In this document: positions 33,073 through 41,181 of the stretch, one piece after another
Layout of the letters: the number at the start of each line of letters is the position of its first letter
Numbering within the stretch: position 1 is the first letter of the stretch
NCBI GenBank assembly: GCA_902363045.1
Contig: CABIYX010000002.1
Span: 136,274-188,895, forward strand
Direction of reading: 5' to 3'
DNA from: Clostridiales bacterium
GTDB lineage: Bacteria > Bacillota > Clostridia > Oscillospirales > Oscillospiraceae
Length of the DNA: 52,622 nt
The notes under the pieces: generated by a model
Told to the model about the DNA's origin: nothing
The model's database searches: none
The model's input: the letters and a program-made list of their open reading frames with translations, nothing else
Program-made: the position numbers and the translations under genes

Positions 33073-33666
33073 TTAGTTTGCCGCGTCAGGGTTGTTCTCC
33101 ATATACGCAGCGAGTTCGTCGTAGGTCATCTTAGAGTAGTCCGGGGGCTGGTTGTTAGGGTCACCGCTCTCACCAGGCTTGAAACCCTTGAAGCCAGCCT
33201 TGCCAGTCTCGAACATAAAGCCGCTGTCAGGGGCCTCAGCCAGTTTTTTAATCTGGTCGGTCAGTCCCTTAACGGTGCCGTCTGCGTCCAGCTCAGCCTT
33301 ATCCAGGTCAAGCAGAGCCTTAACGGCTTTTACGTTCTTCGCTTTTGCCGCAGACAGAGCCAGCTCAACGGCGGTATCGATTTTGAGGCTTTTGATCTCA
33401 GCCTCGTGGGCCTTCGCCGCAGTTGCGTTCTCGGTCTGGAGAGTTGCGATCTGGTTTTTCAGAGCTTCAACGTCGCCGGTAGAGGCCTTGAGGGTCTCCA
33501 GCTGCTTGTCGCGCTCCTTAACCGTGTCGGCAAGGTTTTTCTTCTCAGTGTTCAGCGTGTTAAAGTCAGCGCGCGCCACGAAGTTCTTACCGATCTCCTC
33601 GGAAACCTTCTTGTCGATCTCCTCGGAGTACGCTTCTCCCAAAATAGTTTTCAGCCAGTCCAACAT
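33073..33666 (-). CDS. Capsid scaffolding protein
   Basis: The 197-residue protein is a long coiled coil (about 25-150; KNLADTVKERDKQLETLKASTGDVEALKNQI) and ends in a Gly/Asn/Pro-rich tail with YSKMTYDELAAYMENNPD, the pattern of GP20/DUF4355-type scaffolds. AGGAGG precedes the ATG. It lies between the minor head protein region and the capsid. Confidence 0.9.
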   Translation of the reverse strand: MLDWLKTILGEAYSEEIDKKVSEEIGKNFVARADFNTLNTEKKNLADTVKERDKQLETLKASTGDVEALKNQIATLQTENATAAKAHEAEIKSLKIDTAVELALSAAKAKNVKAVKALLDLDKAELDADGTVKGLTDQIKKLAEAPDSGFMFETGKAGFKGFKPGESGDPNNQPPDYSKMTYDELAAYMENNPDAAN

Positions 33667-33765
33667 ATTTTCCTCCTGTCTCCCGCTATCCTTTTTATCC
33701 GGCCAGTCCCGGTATTGCGGGCGCGCTATTTATTGTCCGCCGCGCAAGGCGGTAATTTTTGTGTG

Positions 33766-33799
33766 AAAAAAGCACCACCTGCGTTATCCGCAGGGGTGC
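33766..33799 (-). terminator. Rho-independent terminator before the scaffold gene
   Basis: Minus strand: GCACC-CCTGCG pairs with CGCAGG-GGTGC (one bulge) and is followed by TTTTTTC. It would stop transcripts coming from portal and MuF-like genes. Confidence 0.85.
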
Positions 33800-33835
33800 T
33801 CTAATCATTATTGCTTGTATGGGGCTCCACGGTCT

Positions 33836-33901
33836 CCTGTATCGCGTTTTTACGCTGGGGCCCTTAGGTTTACCCTCTTAGAGCCATTGGCTCGATACGG
33901 G
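33836..33901 (-). other. S2: 66-nt stem-loop element (copy 2)
   Basis: Same length and layout as S1: the outer stem GTATCG/CGATAC with extra C-G pairs, the near-identical 20-nt internal block (33858-33877), and a TTTTTACG-type stretch after the 5' stem. It also has a small AGCC/GGCT hairpin that S1 lacks. It lies between the 62-residue gene and the scaffold terminator. Confidence 0.7.
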
Positions 33902-33905
33902 TCAA

Positions 33906-34094
33906 TTATGAACCCAGAACATCAGCCTCAGACCCTTCAACAATTTCAAATACTTTAGGCGGAAAAAGGTAAGTTTCGTCGAGCTCAGTCATAACACGGT
34001 ACCAACCTTTTTCGATAGACAGTACTTCACATACTGTACCAGTGGGCATGGCAACGAAGTCCGGCCCGATATACTTCACCTTCAATCCAACCAC
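33906..34094 (-). CDS. Small beta-rich phage protein
   Basis: The 62-residue protein, MVGLKVKYIGPDFVAMPTGTVCEVLSIEKGWYRV..., looks like an SH3-like barrel of the kind often found after MuF-like genes in Firmicute phages. It overlaps the end of that gene by 13 bp. Function unknown. Confidence 0.75.
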   Translation of the reverse strand: MVGLKVKYIGPDFVAMPTGTVCEVLSIEKGWYRVMTELDETYLFPPKVFEIVEGSEADVLGS

Positions 34095-35458
34095 TCCTTA
34101 ACAAAGAACTCAAACTTGCCGACGCCAGAGCACTGCACCCAATGGACCTCGGCCTCTCGATCGCCCTCAAGCGTAGCGAGAACACCAAACCCCTTTGCGT
34201 GCTGCCAGTCCTCTGGCTTGCCGCCGTAACGGTCAGCGTACTTCTCAGCTTTCCTAAAAGGAGACTTTACTCCCTTACCGGCAAAGACCTCTACGTCCTG
34301 AATCTTTGTACCTTCAGCAAAGTGGAACATCTCGCCGGTATCAAGGTCCATGACTTCATAGTTACGAGCTTTCGCACCTACGGACCTCCCTATGATTATA
34401 TCACGCTGCGGTAAGGTTGTAAGCGCTTTTGGTAGAAATTTTCTTTCCCACTCTTTATAGGTCATATCCTTAGGAACAGTATAGCGCTTGCCCTCGTCGT
34501 CTCTTGCGAAACGGTCTCCGAGGTTTTCCATATCCTCATAGTAAGGCGCGGTCGTGCCGCGGCACCAGGGGTGGAAAGGCGGCGCAGTAACGCCGACTTT
34601 GTACTCGCTCATAGGATAGACCTTGCCGTCCAGAGAACCGCAAAGGCTGCAGGTCTCCTTGTCAAGGGTCTCCACGATCACGTACTTCTTAACGCCGAGA
34701 TCGGTAAAGCAGTCTTTTCGCGCCATGTTGGCAAAGGCTGCTGTCTCAGTCATGACCAAGCGTCCAGCCTGCGAGCGGGAAACCTTAAAGCGATCAGCAA
34801 TCGCCTTAATTGCCTTATCAGGTGCGGCGCCGCGCATGATCGTCTGAGTAAGCTGCGTATTCACGCTGTTTACCAGGGCTTGCTTATTGGCCCAGATACG
34901 ATCACTGAACGTCTGGGCGTCCAGAGTCCAAGGTCTTGCGAGCGCCTTCTTGATCGTGTTGTCGGTCAAACCGTGAAGGGTCCAGCCGACTCCGATACCC
35001 TTTTGCAGCTCAAAGGCTGTATGGTAATAACCGCGTTCATAAACTTCCGCAAGAGAAGTCTCAAGCAGCTCCGTCTGGGCTCCGTGTAGAGCCTCGGCTT
35101 GCGCCTGGAGCTGGAGCTTGAGACTATCAAGCCTCGATACGTGAACGCGGGCAGAAGCATTTTTAAGCTGCTTATACCACGCCTGAGAGACTGCGTTCTC
35201 TTGACCGTATTTTATATATTCTTCAACGGTCCACCTGAACTCGTCAAGCTCCTGCGTGGTAAGCAGCTTATTAGCCTCGGCGAGAGTTATGCCATTCTCA
35301 GTTGCAAAGCGCTGATACCATTTCGCGATTTGCGATTCTATATCCTGAATAGCGGTTGCATACTGCCGCTCGAGGTTCTTTACATAATCATAGCCGGTAT
35401 CGAGCAAGGACTCTTCAAGAATCCGCATTCGATTGGCCCAGTATTTATCATTCCTCAT
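34082..35458 (-). CDS. Minor head (SPP1 gp7/MuF-like) protein with C-terminal extension
   Basis: The 458-residue protein has the SPP1-gp7/MuF head-morphogenesis domain at about 150-310: RPWTLDAQTFSDRIWANKQALVNSVNTQLTQTIMRGAAPDKAI, SRSQAGRLVMTETAAF and CSLCGSLDGKVYP...PPFHPWCRGTTAPY (metal-binding Cys/His). About 130 more residues follow (about 330-458), with FRKAEKYADRYGGKPEDWQHAKGFG, not needed for the head domain and toxin-like in look. It is injected or stays near the portal. Confidence 0.9.
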   Translation of the reverse strand: MRNDKYWANRMRILEESLLDTGYDYVKNLERQYATAIQDIESQIAKWYQRFATENGITLAEANKLLTTQELDEFRWTVEEYIKYGQENAVSQAWYKQLKNASARVHVSRLDSLKLQLQAQAEALHGAQTELLETSLAEVYERGYYHTAFELQKGIGVGWTLHGLTDNTIKKALARPWTLDAQTFSDRIWANKQALVNSVNTQLTQTIMRGAAPDKAIKAIADRFKVSRSQAGRLVMTETAAFANMARKDCFTDLGVKKYVIVETLDKETCSLCGSLDGKVYPMSEYKVGVTAPPFHPWCRGTTAPYYEDMENLGDRFARDDEGKRYTVPKDMTYKEWERKFLPKALTTLPQRDIIIGRSVGAKARNYEVMDLDTGEMFHFAEGTKIQDVEVFAGKGVKSPFRKAEKYADRYGGKPEDWQHAKGFGVLATLEGDREAEVHWVQCSGVGKFEFFVKEWLD

Positions 35459-36938
35459 TTACCGGCTCACCGCCTTCGGGATTGCGCAAAGCGTTGGCCT
35501 GCTCAAAGGCTGCACGGTAGGGGTCGGTTTCCTCTTTCTGCTTTTCGAGACGTTCCAGCTCTGCCGCGGGGTCATCGACCCACGGGTGCATAGCTACGAT
35601 CGTCTCGTCAGAGATAATGCCGACAGACTTCGCGCAGTTATCGATAGACTCGGACTCGTTGATAAGAATATCACGGTTGAAGATAACCGTAATATCTTCG
35701 GACTCAAACGAGCCCTTGCCGGTGTTGGCGAGGTGCGTATTGACGAACCAGAGAATCTCTTCAAAAGCAGCTTGCAGCTCGGTCTCCATTGCATTTGCGT
35801 CAAGATCGATGTCGCAATACATGCTCTGTATATTCATCTGGTTAGGCGTACCGGAGAGCCGGTCGTCCTTTGCGTCGTAGCTGCGGAGGTTTTCAATGAG
35901 CGCCTTTTTCAGGAGCTCCAGAACAGTCTTATAGTTCTCGGCGTTTACCGTGATCTCGAGACTGTCCACGCCGCCGTCAGTACCTTCAACCGTGCGGACC
36001 TTGATAGCTCCGTAGGTAGTGAGGTTGCGACGGAACTCGCCGAGGTCCTGGCCGTCATAGTTCTTGAGCACGAGAACCGTGTTCCGTACGTCTTCCTCCA
36101 TGTTATTCACAAAGTCAGACTGGAGCAGGTTGATCGCGTCTTGCAGCGAGCGACCGCGGCGAATCAGGGGAATCTCTTTCGCGTTGTACTTGATAGGGAT
36201 AAGCGGAAAGTGTTCCCAGTTCAGAGGCTTTTCATTGCCCCTGGTGTCTTTCGCCTTAACATAGGACTGCTTCTCGGTGTCCTGTGTCAGCCGGCCGTCT
36301 TCAAAGGTGTAAGTCGTAACGCCGTCCATAGTGAAGAGGTCGACCTTCTTGACGATCTTCTTCTCGGTTCCGTAGTACACCTCGACAGGATAGAGCCGCA
36401 AAGCCGAATCAAGCTCAGTGTGCGCGGCGTCTGCCCAAAAAGGGAGTACCTCATAGCCGGGGAACACGCGGAAAGCAAGCTCGCCGCTTTTGTTATAGTA
36501 GGGGTAGAGCCAGGAGATACCTGCGTTAAAGCACTCGACTCCTGCGGTTTTCAGGGTACGCATGAACTTCATGCCGAGAATCTTCTTGACCTCAGCTACA
36601 TACCCCTCGTTATCGCAGGAAAAGGAGATTGGCTGACCGAGCAGGTAGTTGGCCTTCTGGTCTACGTGTTTCGCGTATTGGTTATCCACGATACGGTTGT
36701 TCGGAAGGTTCTCCACAGGAATCAGCTTCCCGTCAGGACCGATCGCGGTGCGTTTGCGCCGCAGAATATCGTGGTTGCCGACATAGTATCGATCGCCGTC
36801 AAGCATTTCCTTACGCTCCGGGGAAGACTCCCAGGCGTCAAGCTCTCTGGCGTAGAACTCAAGCTCAGTGATCGGCCTGCCGGCACGGAGGCGCAGATTA
36901 AAAAGCTCCTGCTCAATAGGGTTCATAAATAAAGGCAT
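35448..36938 (-). CDS. Portal protein (SPP1 gp6-like)
   Basis: The 496-residue product begins MPLFMNPIEQELFNLRLRAGRPITELEFYARELDAW and has YYVGNHDILRRKR, NLPNNRIVDNQYAKHVDQKANYLLGQP and ESEDITVIFNRDILINESESIDN, diagnostic of SPP1-gp6-type portals. It forms the DNA gateway and motor dock. AAGGAGGCGAG precedes the ATG. It overlaps the minor head gene. Confidence 0.95.
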   Translation of the reverse strand: MPLFMNPIEQELFNLRLRAGRPITELEFYARELDAWESSPERKEMLDGDRYYVGNHDILRRKRTAIGPDGKLIPVENLPNNRIVDNQYAKHVDQKANYLLGQPISFSCDNEGYVAEVKKILGMKFMRTLKTAGVECFNAGISWLYPYYNKSGELAFRVFPGYEVLPFWADAAHTELDSALRLYPVEVYYGTEKKIVKKVDLFTMDGVTTYTFEDGRLTQDTEKQSYVKAKDTRGNEKPLNWEHFPLIPIKYNAKEIPLIRRGRSLQDAINLLQSDFVNNMEEDVRNTVLVLKNYDGQDLGEFRRNLTTYGAIKVRTVEGTDGGVDSLEITVNAENYKTVLELLKKALIENLRSYDAKDDRLSGTPNQMNIQSMYCDIDLDANAMETELQAAFEEILWFVNTHLANTGKGSFESEDITVIFNRDILINESESIDNCAKSVGIISDETIVAMHPWVDDPAAELERLEKQKEETDPYRAAFEQANALRNPEGGEPVNEE

Positions 36939-36950
36939 GATCTCGCCTCC

Positions 36951-38174
36951 TTAAAAACTAAATCTCGACGGCTGGAACGCAGCGCGGACGAAGTAGCGGG
37001 TATCGTCCATTGCGTGGTCGTCGGTTTTAAGAGGCCGGTCGTCGATCGCTTTTTCGTCCCAGCGATAGAGACCGAACTCTCGAATACAGTCCTTGCAGCA
37101 ATCGCAGATAAAGAAGTCGCCGGCGTTCAGCCGAGTGGCGACATCGCGAATACCGTCAAGAACTCTATTGCTTGCAGGCTCAACCATAAAGCGGTCATGC
37201 CTGCGTACTACTTCGATAAAAGACGCGGCAGACGGGTCAACAATGAGCTTTCTAATCGGCAGGTTGCCGGCAAGCTCTTCGATCGCTGCGTAATGCTCCT
37301 CGTCTGTTCGCTGGTGCCGCTGCTTTCGTCCGTCGTAGTAATACTCACGAATGCGGTACCATTTTCCCTCGCACAGCCCCCACAGCCCGGCCGAAGTCGG
37401 GTTCAGGGTGCCGTAGTCGCAGGAGATCAGGTAGTCCTCGTAGCTACGAGGTATAGAAGGAACTACGTGGTTGTCCTTATTAAACATGGTATAGATCAGG
37501 CCCTCTGCAACGGTCCACAGACCTCTGATATAGCGGTCATAGAACACGCCGGAATACATACCCTCATATCTGGCCTTGATCTTACTGTCGAGGCTGAGGT
37601 TGTCGTCCATAGTGAAGTGTAGATAGAGCATATTGCGCTCCGCGGCCTTACAAATCCACTCTTTATAGAACCAGTGGCCTGGACTTTCAGGGTTGCAGTT
37701 GAACCAGAACTTCGAGCCAGAGACAGAGCAACGAGCCATTGCCTGCTCGACAAAGGAACGCGGCATAAGCGCGACCTCATCGAAAAGGACGCCGGCCAGC
37801 GTGATACCCTGAATCAGTGTATAGCTGGACTCGTCTCGGCCGCCGAAGAGGTAATAGGTGTTTGTCCGTTTTCCCACGGTCACGACCATCTTGTTCTCAC
37901 TGCGGCGCTCAGTCACTGTGAAGAGGCCCTCAAGCCAGGTAGGAATATGAACGATCACGTTCCGGCGCAGAGCCTCGATCGTTCGGCCGCAGATAGCGAA
38001 ACTCTGGTTGTTAAACCTTGACATGCTCCAGAGGATAAAGCCGACCGTCATGGAGACTGTCTTGCCTGAACGAATGGAACCGTCACAGATAACGCCGTCG
38101 CGGCTGCCGAAGGCCTTAGTCTTCCACCATATCAGAGTCGCCTTCTGCCGAGTGCTGAACTTCTGGTAGATCAT
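36951..38174 (-). CDS. terL: Terminase large subunit (PBSX type)
   Basis: The 407-residue motor has ATPase motifs GSIRSGKTVS (Walker A, about 31-40) and LAGVLFDEVALM (Walker B), an adenine-region RTIEAL, and the RNase H-like nuclease: YLISCDYGTLNPTS, KLIVDPSAAS and TDDHAMDDTRYFV. It packages DNA with TerS. The start overlaps the TerS gene by 59 bp, with GAGGAGG upstream. Confidence 0.96.
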   Translation of the reverse strand: MIYQKFSTRQKATLIWWKTKAFGSRDGVICDGSIRSGKTVSMTVGFILWSMSRFNNQSFAICGRTIEALRRNVIVHIPTWLEGLFTVTERRSENKMVVTVGKRTNTYYLFGGRDESSYTLIQGITLAGVLFDEVALMPRSFVEQAMARCSVSGSKFWFNCNPESPGHWFYKEWICKAAERNMLYLHFTMDDNLSLDSKIKARYEGMYSGVFYDRYIRGLWTVAEGLIYTMFNKDNHVVPSIPRSYEDYLISCDYGTLNPTSAGLWGLCEGKWYRIREYYYDGRKQRHQRTDEEHYAAIEELAGNLPIRKLIVDPSAASFIEVVRRHDRFMVEPASNRVLDGIRDVATRLNAGDFFICDCCKDCIREFGLYRWDEKAIDDRPLKTDDHAMDDTRYFVRAAFQPSRFSF

Positions 38175-38685
38175 TCAAATCCTCCTCTCCGATAGAATCG
38201 ATCGCCTCGAAGAGGTTGTTCTCAGACTGCTCCTGTATCGCGCCGCCCTCAAAGGTGCCGAGGTACTTGCCAAGCAGCTCAAGCGCCTTAACTTTGTCAT
38301 GGAGCTTGACCTCCACGCCATACTGGTTAGCCTTGATACCTGCTATAGCCGGTAGCTTCTCAGGAGCCAGCTCATCAGTCGGAATCATCTCAACCGTAGG
38401 CAGTGGCCCAGTATTTATGACCTTAGCGAAGTCTGCGCCGTTCGCAAATGCGATAGCGGCAAGCTCCTGAAGGACTCGTTCCTGGGTGATCTCCAGTTTA
38501 TTCTGGAGTTTGACCTGTCTTTTCTGGATTTCAGCCTGGATAACAGGTTTGGAAAGGTTTTCTGCGCCGATCTGCTGAGCCGTCTTTTTGCTGTACCCCG
38601 CTCGGATAGCGGCTTGCGTAGCATTCAGGTCGATCAAGTATTCATTTACAAAGCGCCTCTGTTTTGGCGTTAGCTTAGCCGCCAC
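38116..38685 (-). CDS. terS: Terminase small subunit
   Basis: The product of about 189 residues has the Terminase_2 N-terminal HTH pattern, LTPKQRRFVNEYLIDLNATQAAIRAGYSKKTAQQIGAENLSKP, and then a helical oligomerisation region. No ATG fits. GTG 38685 (8 nt after GGAGG) or GTG 38691 is the likely start, and the open frame to 38724 would begin inside the preceding hairpin. It recognises the packaging site. Confidence 0.92.
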   Translation of the reverse strand: MAAKLTPKQRRFVNEYLIDLNATQAAIRAGYSKKTAQQIGAENLSKPVIQAEIQKRQVKLQNKLEITQERVLQELAAIAFANGADFAKVINTGPLPTVEMIPTDELAPEKLPAIAGIKANQYGVEVKLHDKVKALELLGKYLGTFEGGAIQEQSENNLFEAIDSIGEEDLNDLPEVQHSAEGDSDMVED

Positions 38686-38714
38686 GCTCACCACCTCCTT
38701 CGGGGTAAAAGTGT

Positions 38715-38753
38715 AGTGGGACACTGCACCGGAGGCCCGCGCAGTGTCCCACT
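38715..38753. other. 13-bp perfect inverted repeat upstream of terS
   Basis: AGTGGGACACTGC and GCAGTGTCCCACT flank a 13-nt GC-rich loop, exactly between the upstream terminator and terS. Places just upstream of terS often carry cos or pac, so this may be a TerS recognition or packaging-start element. An operator is an alternative. Confidence 0.55.
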
Positions 38754-38785
38754 AAAAAGACTCGGACGTTTTCCATCCGAGTCTT
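38754..38785 (-). terminator. Rho-independent terminator after the DUF1492 gene
   Basis: Minus strand: AAGACTCGGA pairs with TCCGAGTCTT over 10 bp with a 9-nt loop, followed by TTTTT. It separates early/middle from packaging genes. Confidence 0.88.
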
Positions 38786-38819
38786 CCGAGTATAAATTAT
38801 ATCGCGCGCGTAATGTGAA

Positions 38820-39242
38820 TTAACGCGCTTTCGCCGAAAAAGTTTCCAACGCTCTCTTGTGTAGCGTCATCGTCCACCGGAAAGTAAGGTTCATACGAAC
38901 TGCGATTTCCTCCCACTTGAGATAGTTGAGATACCGCAGCTCCAAAACTTGTTTCAGAGTCGGGTCTTCGACATACTGGTCGATCGCTCTGCCGATTTCA
39001 GCCTCAGCCCTTGTAAGAGCATTGATCTCGTCCAATATCTCGCTCTGCAGGTCAACGATATTGCAGGCGCAGTCCTCTACCTTCTTAGAGGGAAGAGAGG
39101 AGAATGCGGCTACCGGTTTTATCGCCGCTGTGATAGACTCGGCGATCTGCTGCCAACTATCAATGCGCTCTCGCTTTGCCTGAATCCGTGCTCTGGACCT
39201 ATAGCCGCGGTTGAGAAACTCTTTTGCTTCATCTCTTGTCAT
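38820..39242 (-). CDS. DUF1492/ArpU-like late regulator
   Basis: The 140-residue protein ends in a sigma-region-4-like HTH (DPTLKQVLELRYLNYLKWEEIAVRMNLTFRWTMTLHKRALETF) preceded by a coiled coil, as in phage DUF1492/RinA/ArpU proteins that switch on late genes. It lies at the end of the early module, right before the terminator and terS. It is the natural candidate to activate the late promoter or Pa-Pc. Confidence 0.85.
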   Translation of the reverse strand: MTRDEAKEFLNRGYRSRARIQAKRERIDSWQQIAESITAAIKPVAAFSSLPSKKVEDCACNIVDLQSEILDEINALTRAEAEIGRAIDQYVEDPTLKQVLELRYLNYLKWEEIAVRMNLTFRWTMTLHKRALETFSAKAR

Positions 39243-40599
39243 GCTGTACCTCCTTGATTCTTGCTTTCAGCGCCTCAAGGCAAGCGTTCTGCCGCACCTC
39301 CTTCGGCGCAAGTATGTCGTCTAAAACTCTGTAGTCATAGGTGCCTTTCATCAGGATATGGTGAATCAGGACCGTTTTCTTCTGCCCTGGACGGTGCAAG
39401 CGCTTATTTGCCTGCTGGTATAGCTCAAGGCTGGTAGGTAGGCCGTACCATATCGCGATATGGCCTCCAGCTTGAAGGTTCAGCCCATGCCCAGCGCTTG
39501 CGGGGTGCGCCAGCATGATCGGAATCTTGCCTTCGTTCCAACGGACGACTGCGCCGTCCTCCTTAATATCTACAGCCTCAGGATAGCGCTCCATGATTCT
39601 GTCTCGCTCATGCCGAAAAGCATAGAACACAAGAACAGGCTGGCCGTTCGCCTCCTCGATCAACTGGTCCAGAGCCTCGAGCTTACACTCGTGAAGAACC
39701 TTAACCTTGCCGTTCTCATCGTATGCCGCGCCGCCCGCGGCTTGCAGCAGCTTATTAGTCAGGACCGCCGCAGTAGGAGCGTCAATATCGCCGTCAGCAA
39801 ATGGGAGAAGAGTGTCCCGCTCCAGAGTCTTATAAAGGTCCATTGCCTCAGGCGTCAGCTCAAACTCTCTCCGCAGGAATAGCCTATCGGGCAGCTGCAA
39901 ATAGTCTGCGGCGTTCATACTGATACAGAGCTTGCCGATCTTCTCATAAATCTGTTCCTCTGCGCCGTCTTTCAGTTTCCAGGAAAAGATCGTAGAAGCG
40001 TTCCGCTTATCTGGCAGGAAGTAGGTATCGCGGTACCCAGTCAGGGTTTTGCCTAAAGCCTTTCCCTCGTCCAGCAGATACATCTCCGGCCATAGGTCAA
40101 GCAGACCGTTCGGCGACGGCGTGCCGGTAAGCCCGACAATTCTCTTGATGTACTTCCGAACCTTTTTCAGGGCCCTAAACCGCTGTGCCTTGCTGGACTT
40201 AAAACTCGACAGCTCATCGATGATGACCATATCAAAAGGCCACCTGTTCTTATAGTAGTCAACAAGCCAAACTACATTCTCGCGGTTCACGACATAGATG
40301 TCAGCCTCCCGCTCGCAAGCTGCAATACGCTCAGCCTTCGACCCCAGTATCATAGAGAGCCTCAGGTGATTCAGGTGGTCCCACTTCTTGATCTCGGGCG
40401 GCCAGGTCTCACGCGCCGGTTTCAGCGGAGCGATCACCAGAACCTTGCTCACCGCGAAGTAGTCGTTCAAGAGCTTGTCCGCCGCAGTCAGGCTTACTAC
40501 CGTTTTCCCCATGCCCATATCCAGCAATAGCCCCGCCTCTGGATTTTCAAGGATAAAGTTCTCTGCGAAGGCCTGGTAGTAATACGGCTTAAACTCCAT
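39229..40599 (-). CDS. SNF2-like DEAD-family helicase
   Basis: The 456-residue protein has helicase motifs GLLLDMGMGKTVVSL (I), VLVIAPLKPARETW (Ia), FDMVIIDELSSFKSS (II), IVGLTGTPSPNGLLDLWPEMYLL (III), PVLVFYAFRHERD (IV), PASAGHGLNLQAGGHIAIWYGLP (V) and QANKRLHRPGQKKTVLIH (VI). It is the short phage SNF2 type next to VRR-NUC. Probable role in replication fork or recombination. Confidence 0.94.
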   Translation of the reverse strand: MEFKPYYYQAFAENFILENPEAGLLLDMGMGKTVVSLTAADKLLNDYFAVSKVLVIAPLKPARETWPPEIKKWDHLNHLRLSMILGSKAERIAACEREADIYVVNRENVVWLVDYYKNRWPFDMVIIDELSSFKSSKAQRFRALKKVRKYIKRIVGLTGTPSPNGLLDLWPEMYLLDEGKALGKTLTGYRDTYFLPDKRNASTIFSWKLKDGAEEQIYEKIGKLCISMNAADYLQLPDRLFLRREFELTPEAMDLYKTLERDTLLPFADGDIDAPTAAVLTNKLLQAAGGAAYDENGKVKVLHECKLEALDQLIEEANGQPVLVFYAFRHERDRIMERYPEAVDIKEDGAVVRWNEGKIPIMLAHPASAGHGLNLQAGGHIAIWYGLPTSLELYQQANKRLHRPGQKKTVLIHHILMKGTYDYRVLDDILAPKEVRQNACLEALKARIKEVQHDKR

Positions 40600-40873
40600 A
40601 CTCCCTCAACCTCGCTTCCAGGTCCTCCATATCGGAGATACGCCATACAGTGCAGCCGAGCCCGACGAGTGTCGCGATAACCTTCTTCTGTCTGACACTC
40701 AACCCGTCACTCAGCCCCGGGCGCTTGACCTCTATAAAAATGACTTTGCCCCCCGGCAGTATCGCGATTCTGTCTGGCACCCCCGGGGCTCCAGGGCTTA
40801 CCCACTTGTACGCTTTACCGCCGAGTGACTTTATATAGTTGCATAGCTTTCTTTCAAAAGTGCTTTCGTACAT
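40589..40873 (-). CDS. VRR-NUC nuclease
   Basis: The 94-residue protein has the VRR-NUC pattern: YKWVSPGAPGVPDRIAIL...GKVIFIEVKRPG (PD-ExK), SVRQKKVIATL. It is a structure-specific nuclease (Holliday/fork). AAGGAGG precedes the ATG, and the stop overlaps the helicase start. Confidence 0.93.
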   Translation of the reverse strand: MYESTFERKLCNYIKSLGGKAYKWVSPGAPGVPDRIAILPGGKVIFIEVKRPGLSDGLSVRQKKVIATLVGLGCTVWRISDMEDLEARLREYGV

Positions 40874-41181
40874 TGATTTCCTCCTTCAGGTAGTCGAGTA
40901 GCAGACGGAACAAAGATTTCCTATATATACGTATAATGCGAGGGGGCGACGTCATTGTGTCGAGTGTCCCTTTACTTTTTCAAAAAATCTTTTTATGTTT
41001 TATCGACTACAAGTACTACCAATAGCCAAAAAGCCTTGATATATAAGGGTTTTTCGAGGTAGCAGAGTAGGTAGCACTTTGCTGCTGGTAGTTCGCAAAG
41101 TGCTACCTTTGTTGCTTCTGTTCCTGTACGACCTACCCCTTAACGAAAAAAGTTGGCCATACAAGTGCTACCTTTGTTGCA
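40874..41181. other. Intergenic region between primase and VRR-NUC genes: replication-origin candidate
   Basis: These 308 nt hold no gene. R2 occupies the VRR-NUC side. The primase side has GGTAGCA in both orientations, including two copies of GTGCTACCTTTGTTGC (41099 and 41164) about 65 bp apart. Iterons, AT-rich stretches and a neighbouring primase-helicase are the usual parts of a phage origin. Confidence 0.5.
40889..41076. repeat. R2: 132-bp element with inverted ends plus GGTAGCA iterons
   Basis: The core 40889-41020 matches R1 by eye at roughly four fifths of positions, including the TTTCCTATATATACGTATAATGCGA stretch (in parts), the GTCCCTTTACTTTTTC run and the identical right end TCGACTACAAGTACTACC. 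GGTAGCA iterons follow at 41058 and 41070, 12 bp apart as in R1, and a further GGTAG at 41087. The reverse-sense TGCTACC copies are at 41101 and 41166. Confidence 0.85.

Larger units (their letters stand above)
33667..33905 (-). promoter_or_regulatory. Leader region of the scaffold-capsid operon
   Basis: These 239 nt hold no gene. In transcription order they contain the S2 element, a strong terminator (33799-33766), a smaller CCGCC/GGCGG hairpin (near 33749-33737) and then the scaffold ribosome site. A terminator ahead of the most highly expressed virion genes implies a promoter between it and 33666, or antitermination. Confidence 0.55.

Noticed and set aside
10247..41172. GGTAGCA repeats as a CRISPR array
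   Set aside because: The units are 7 bp, irregular and without unique spacers; no cas genes.
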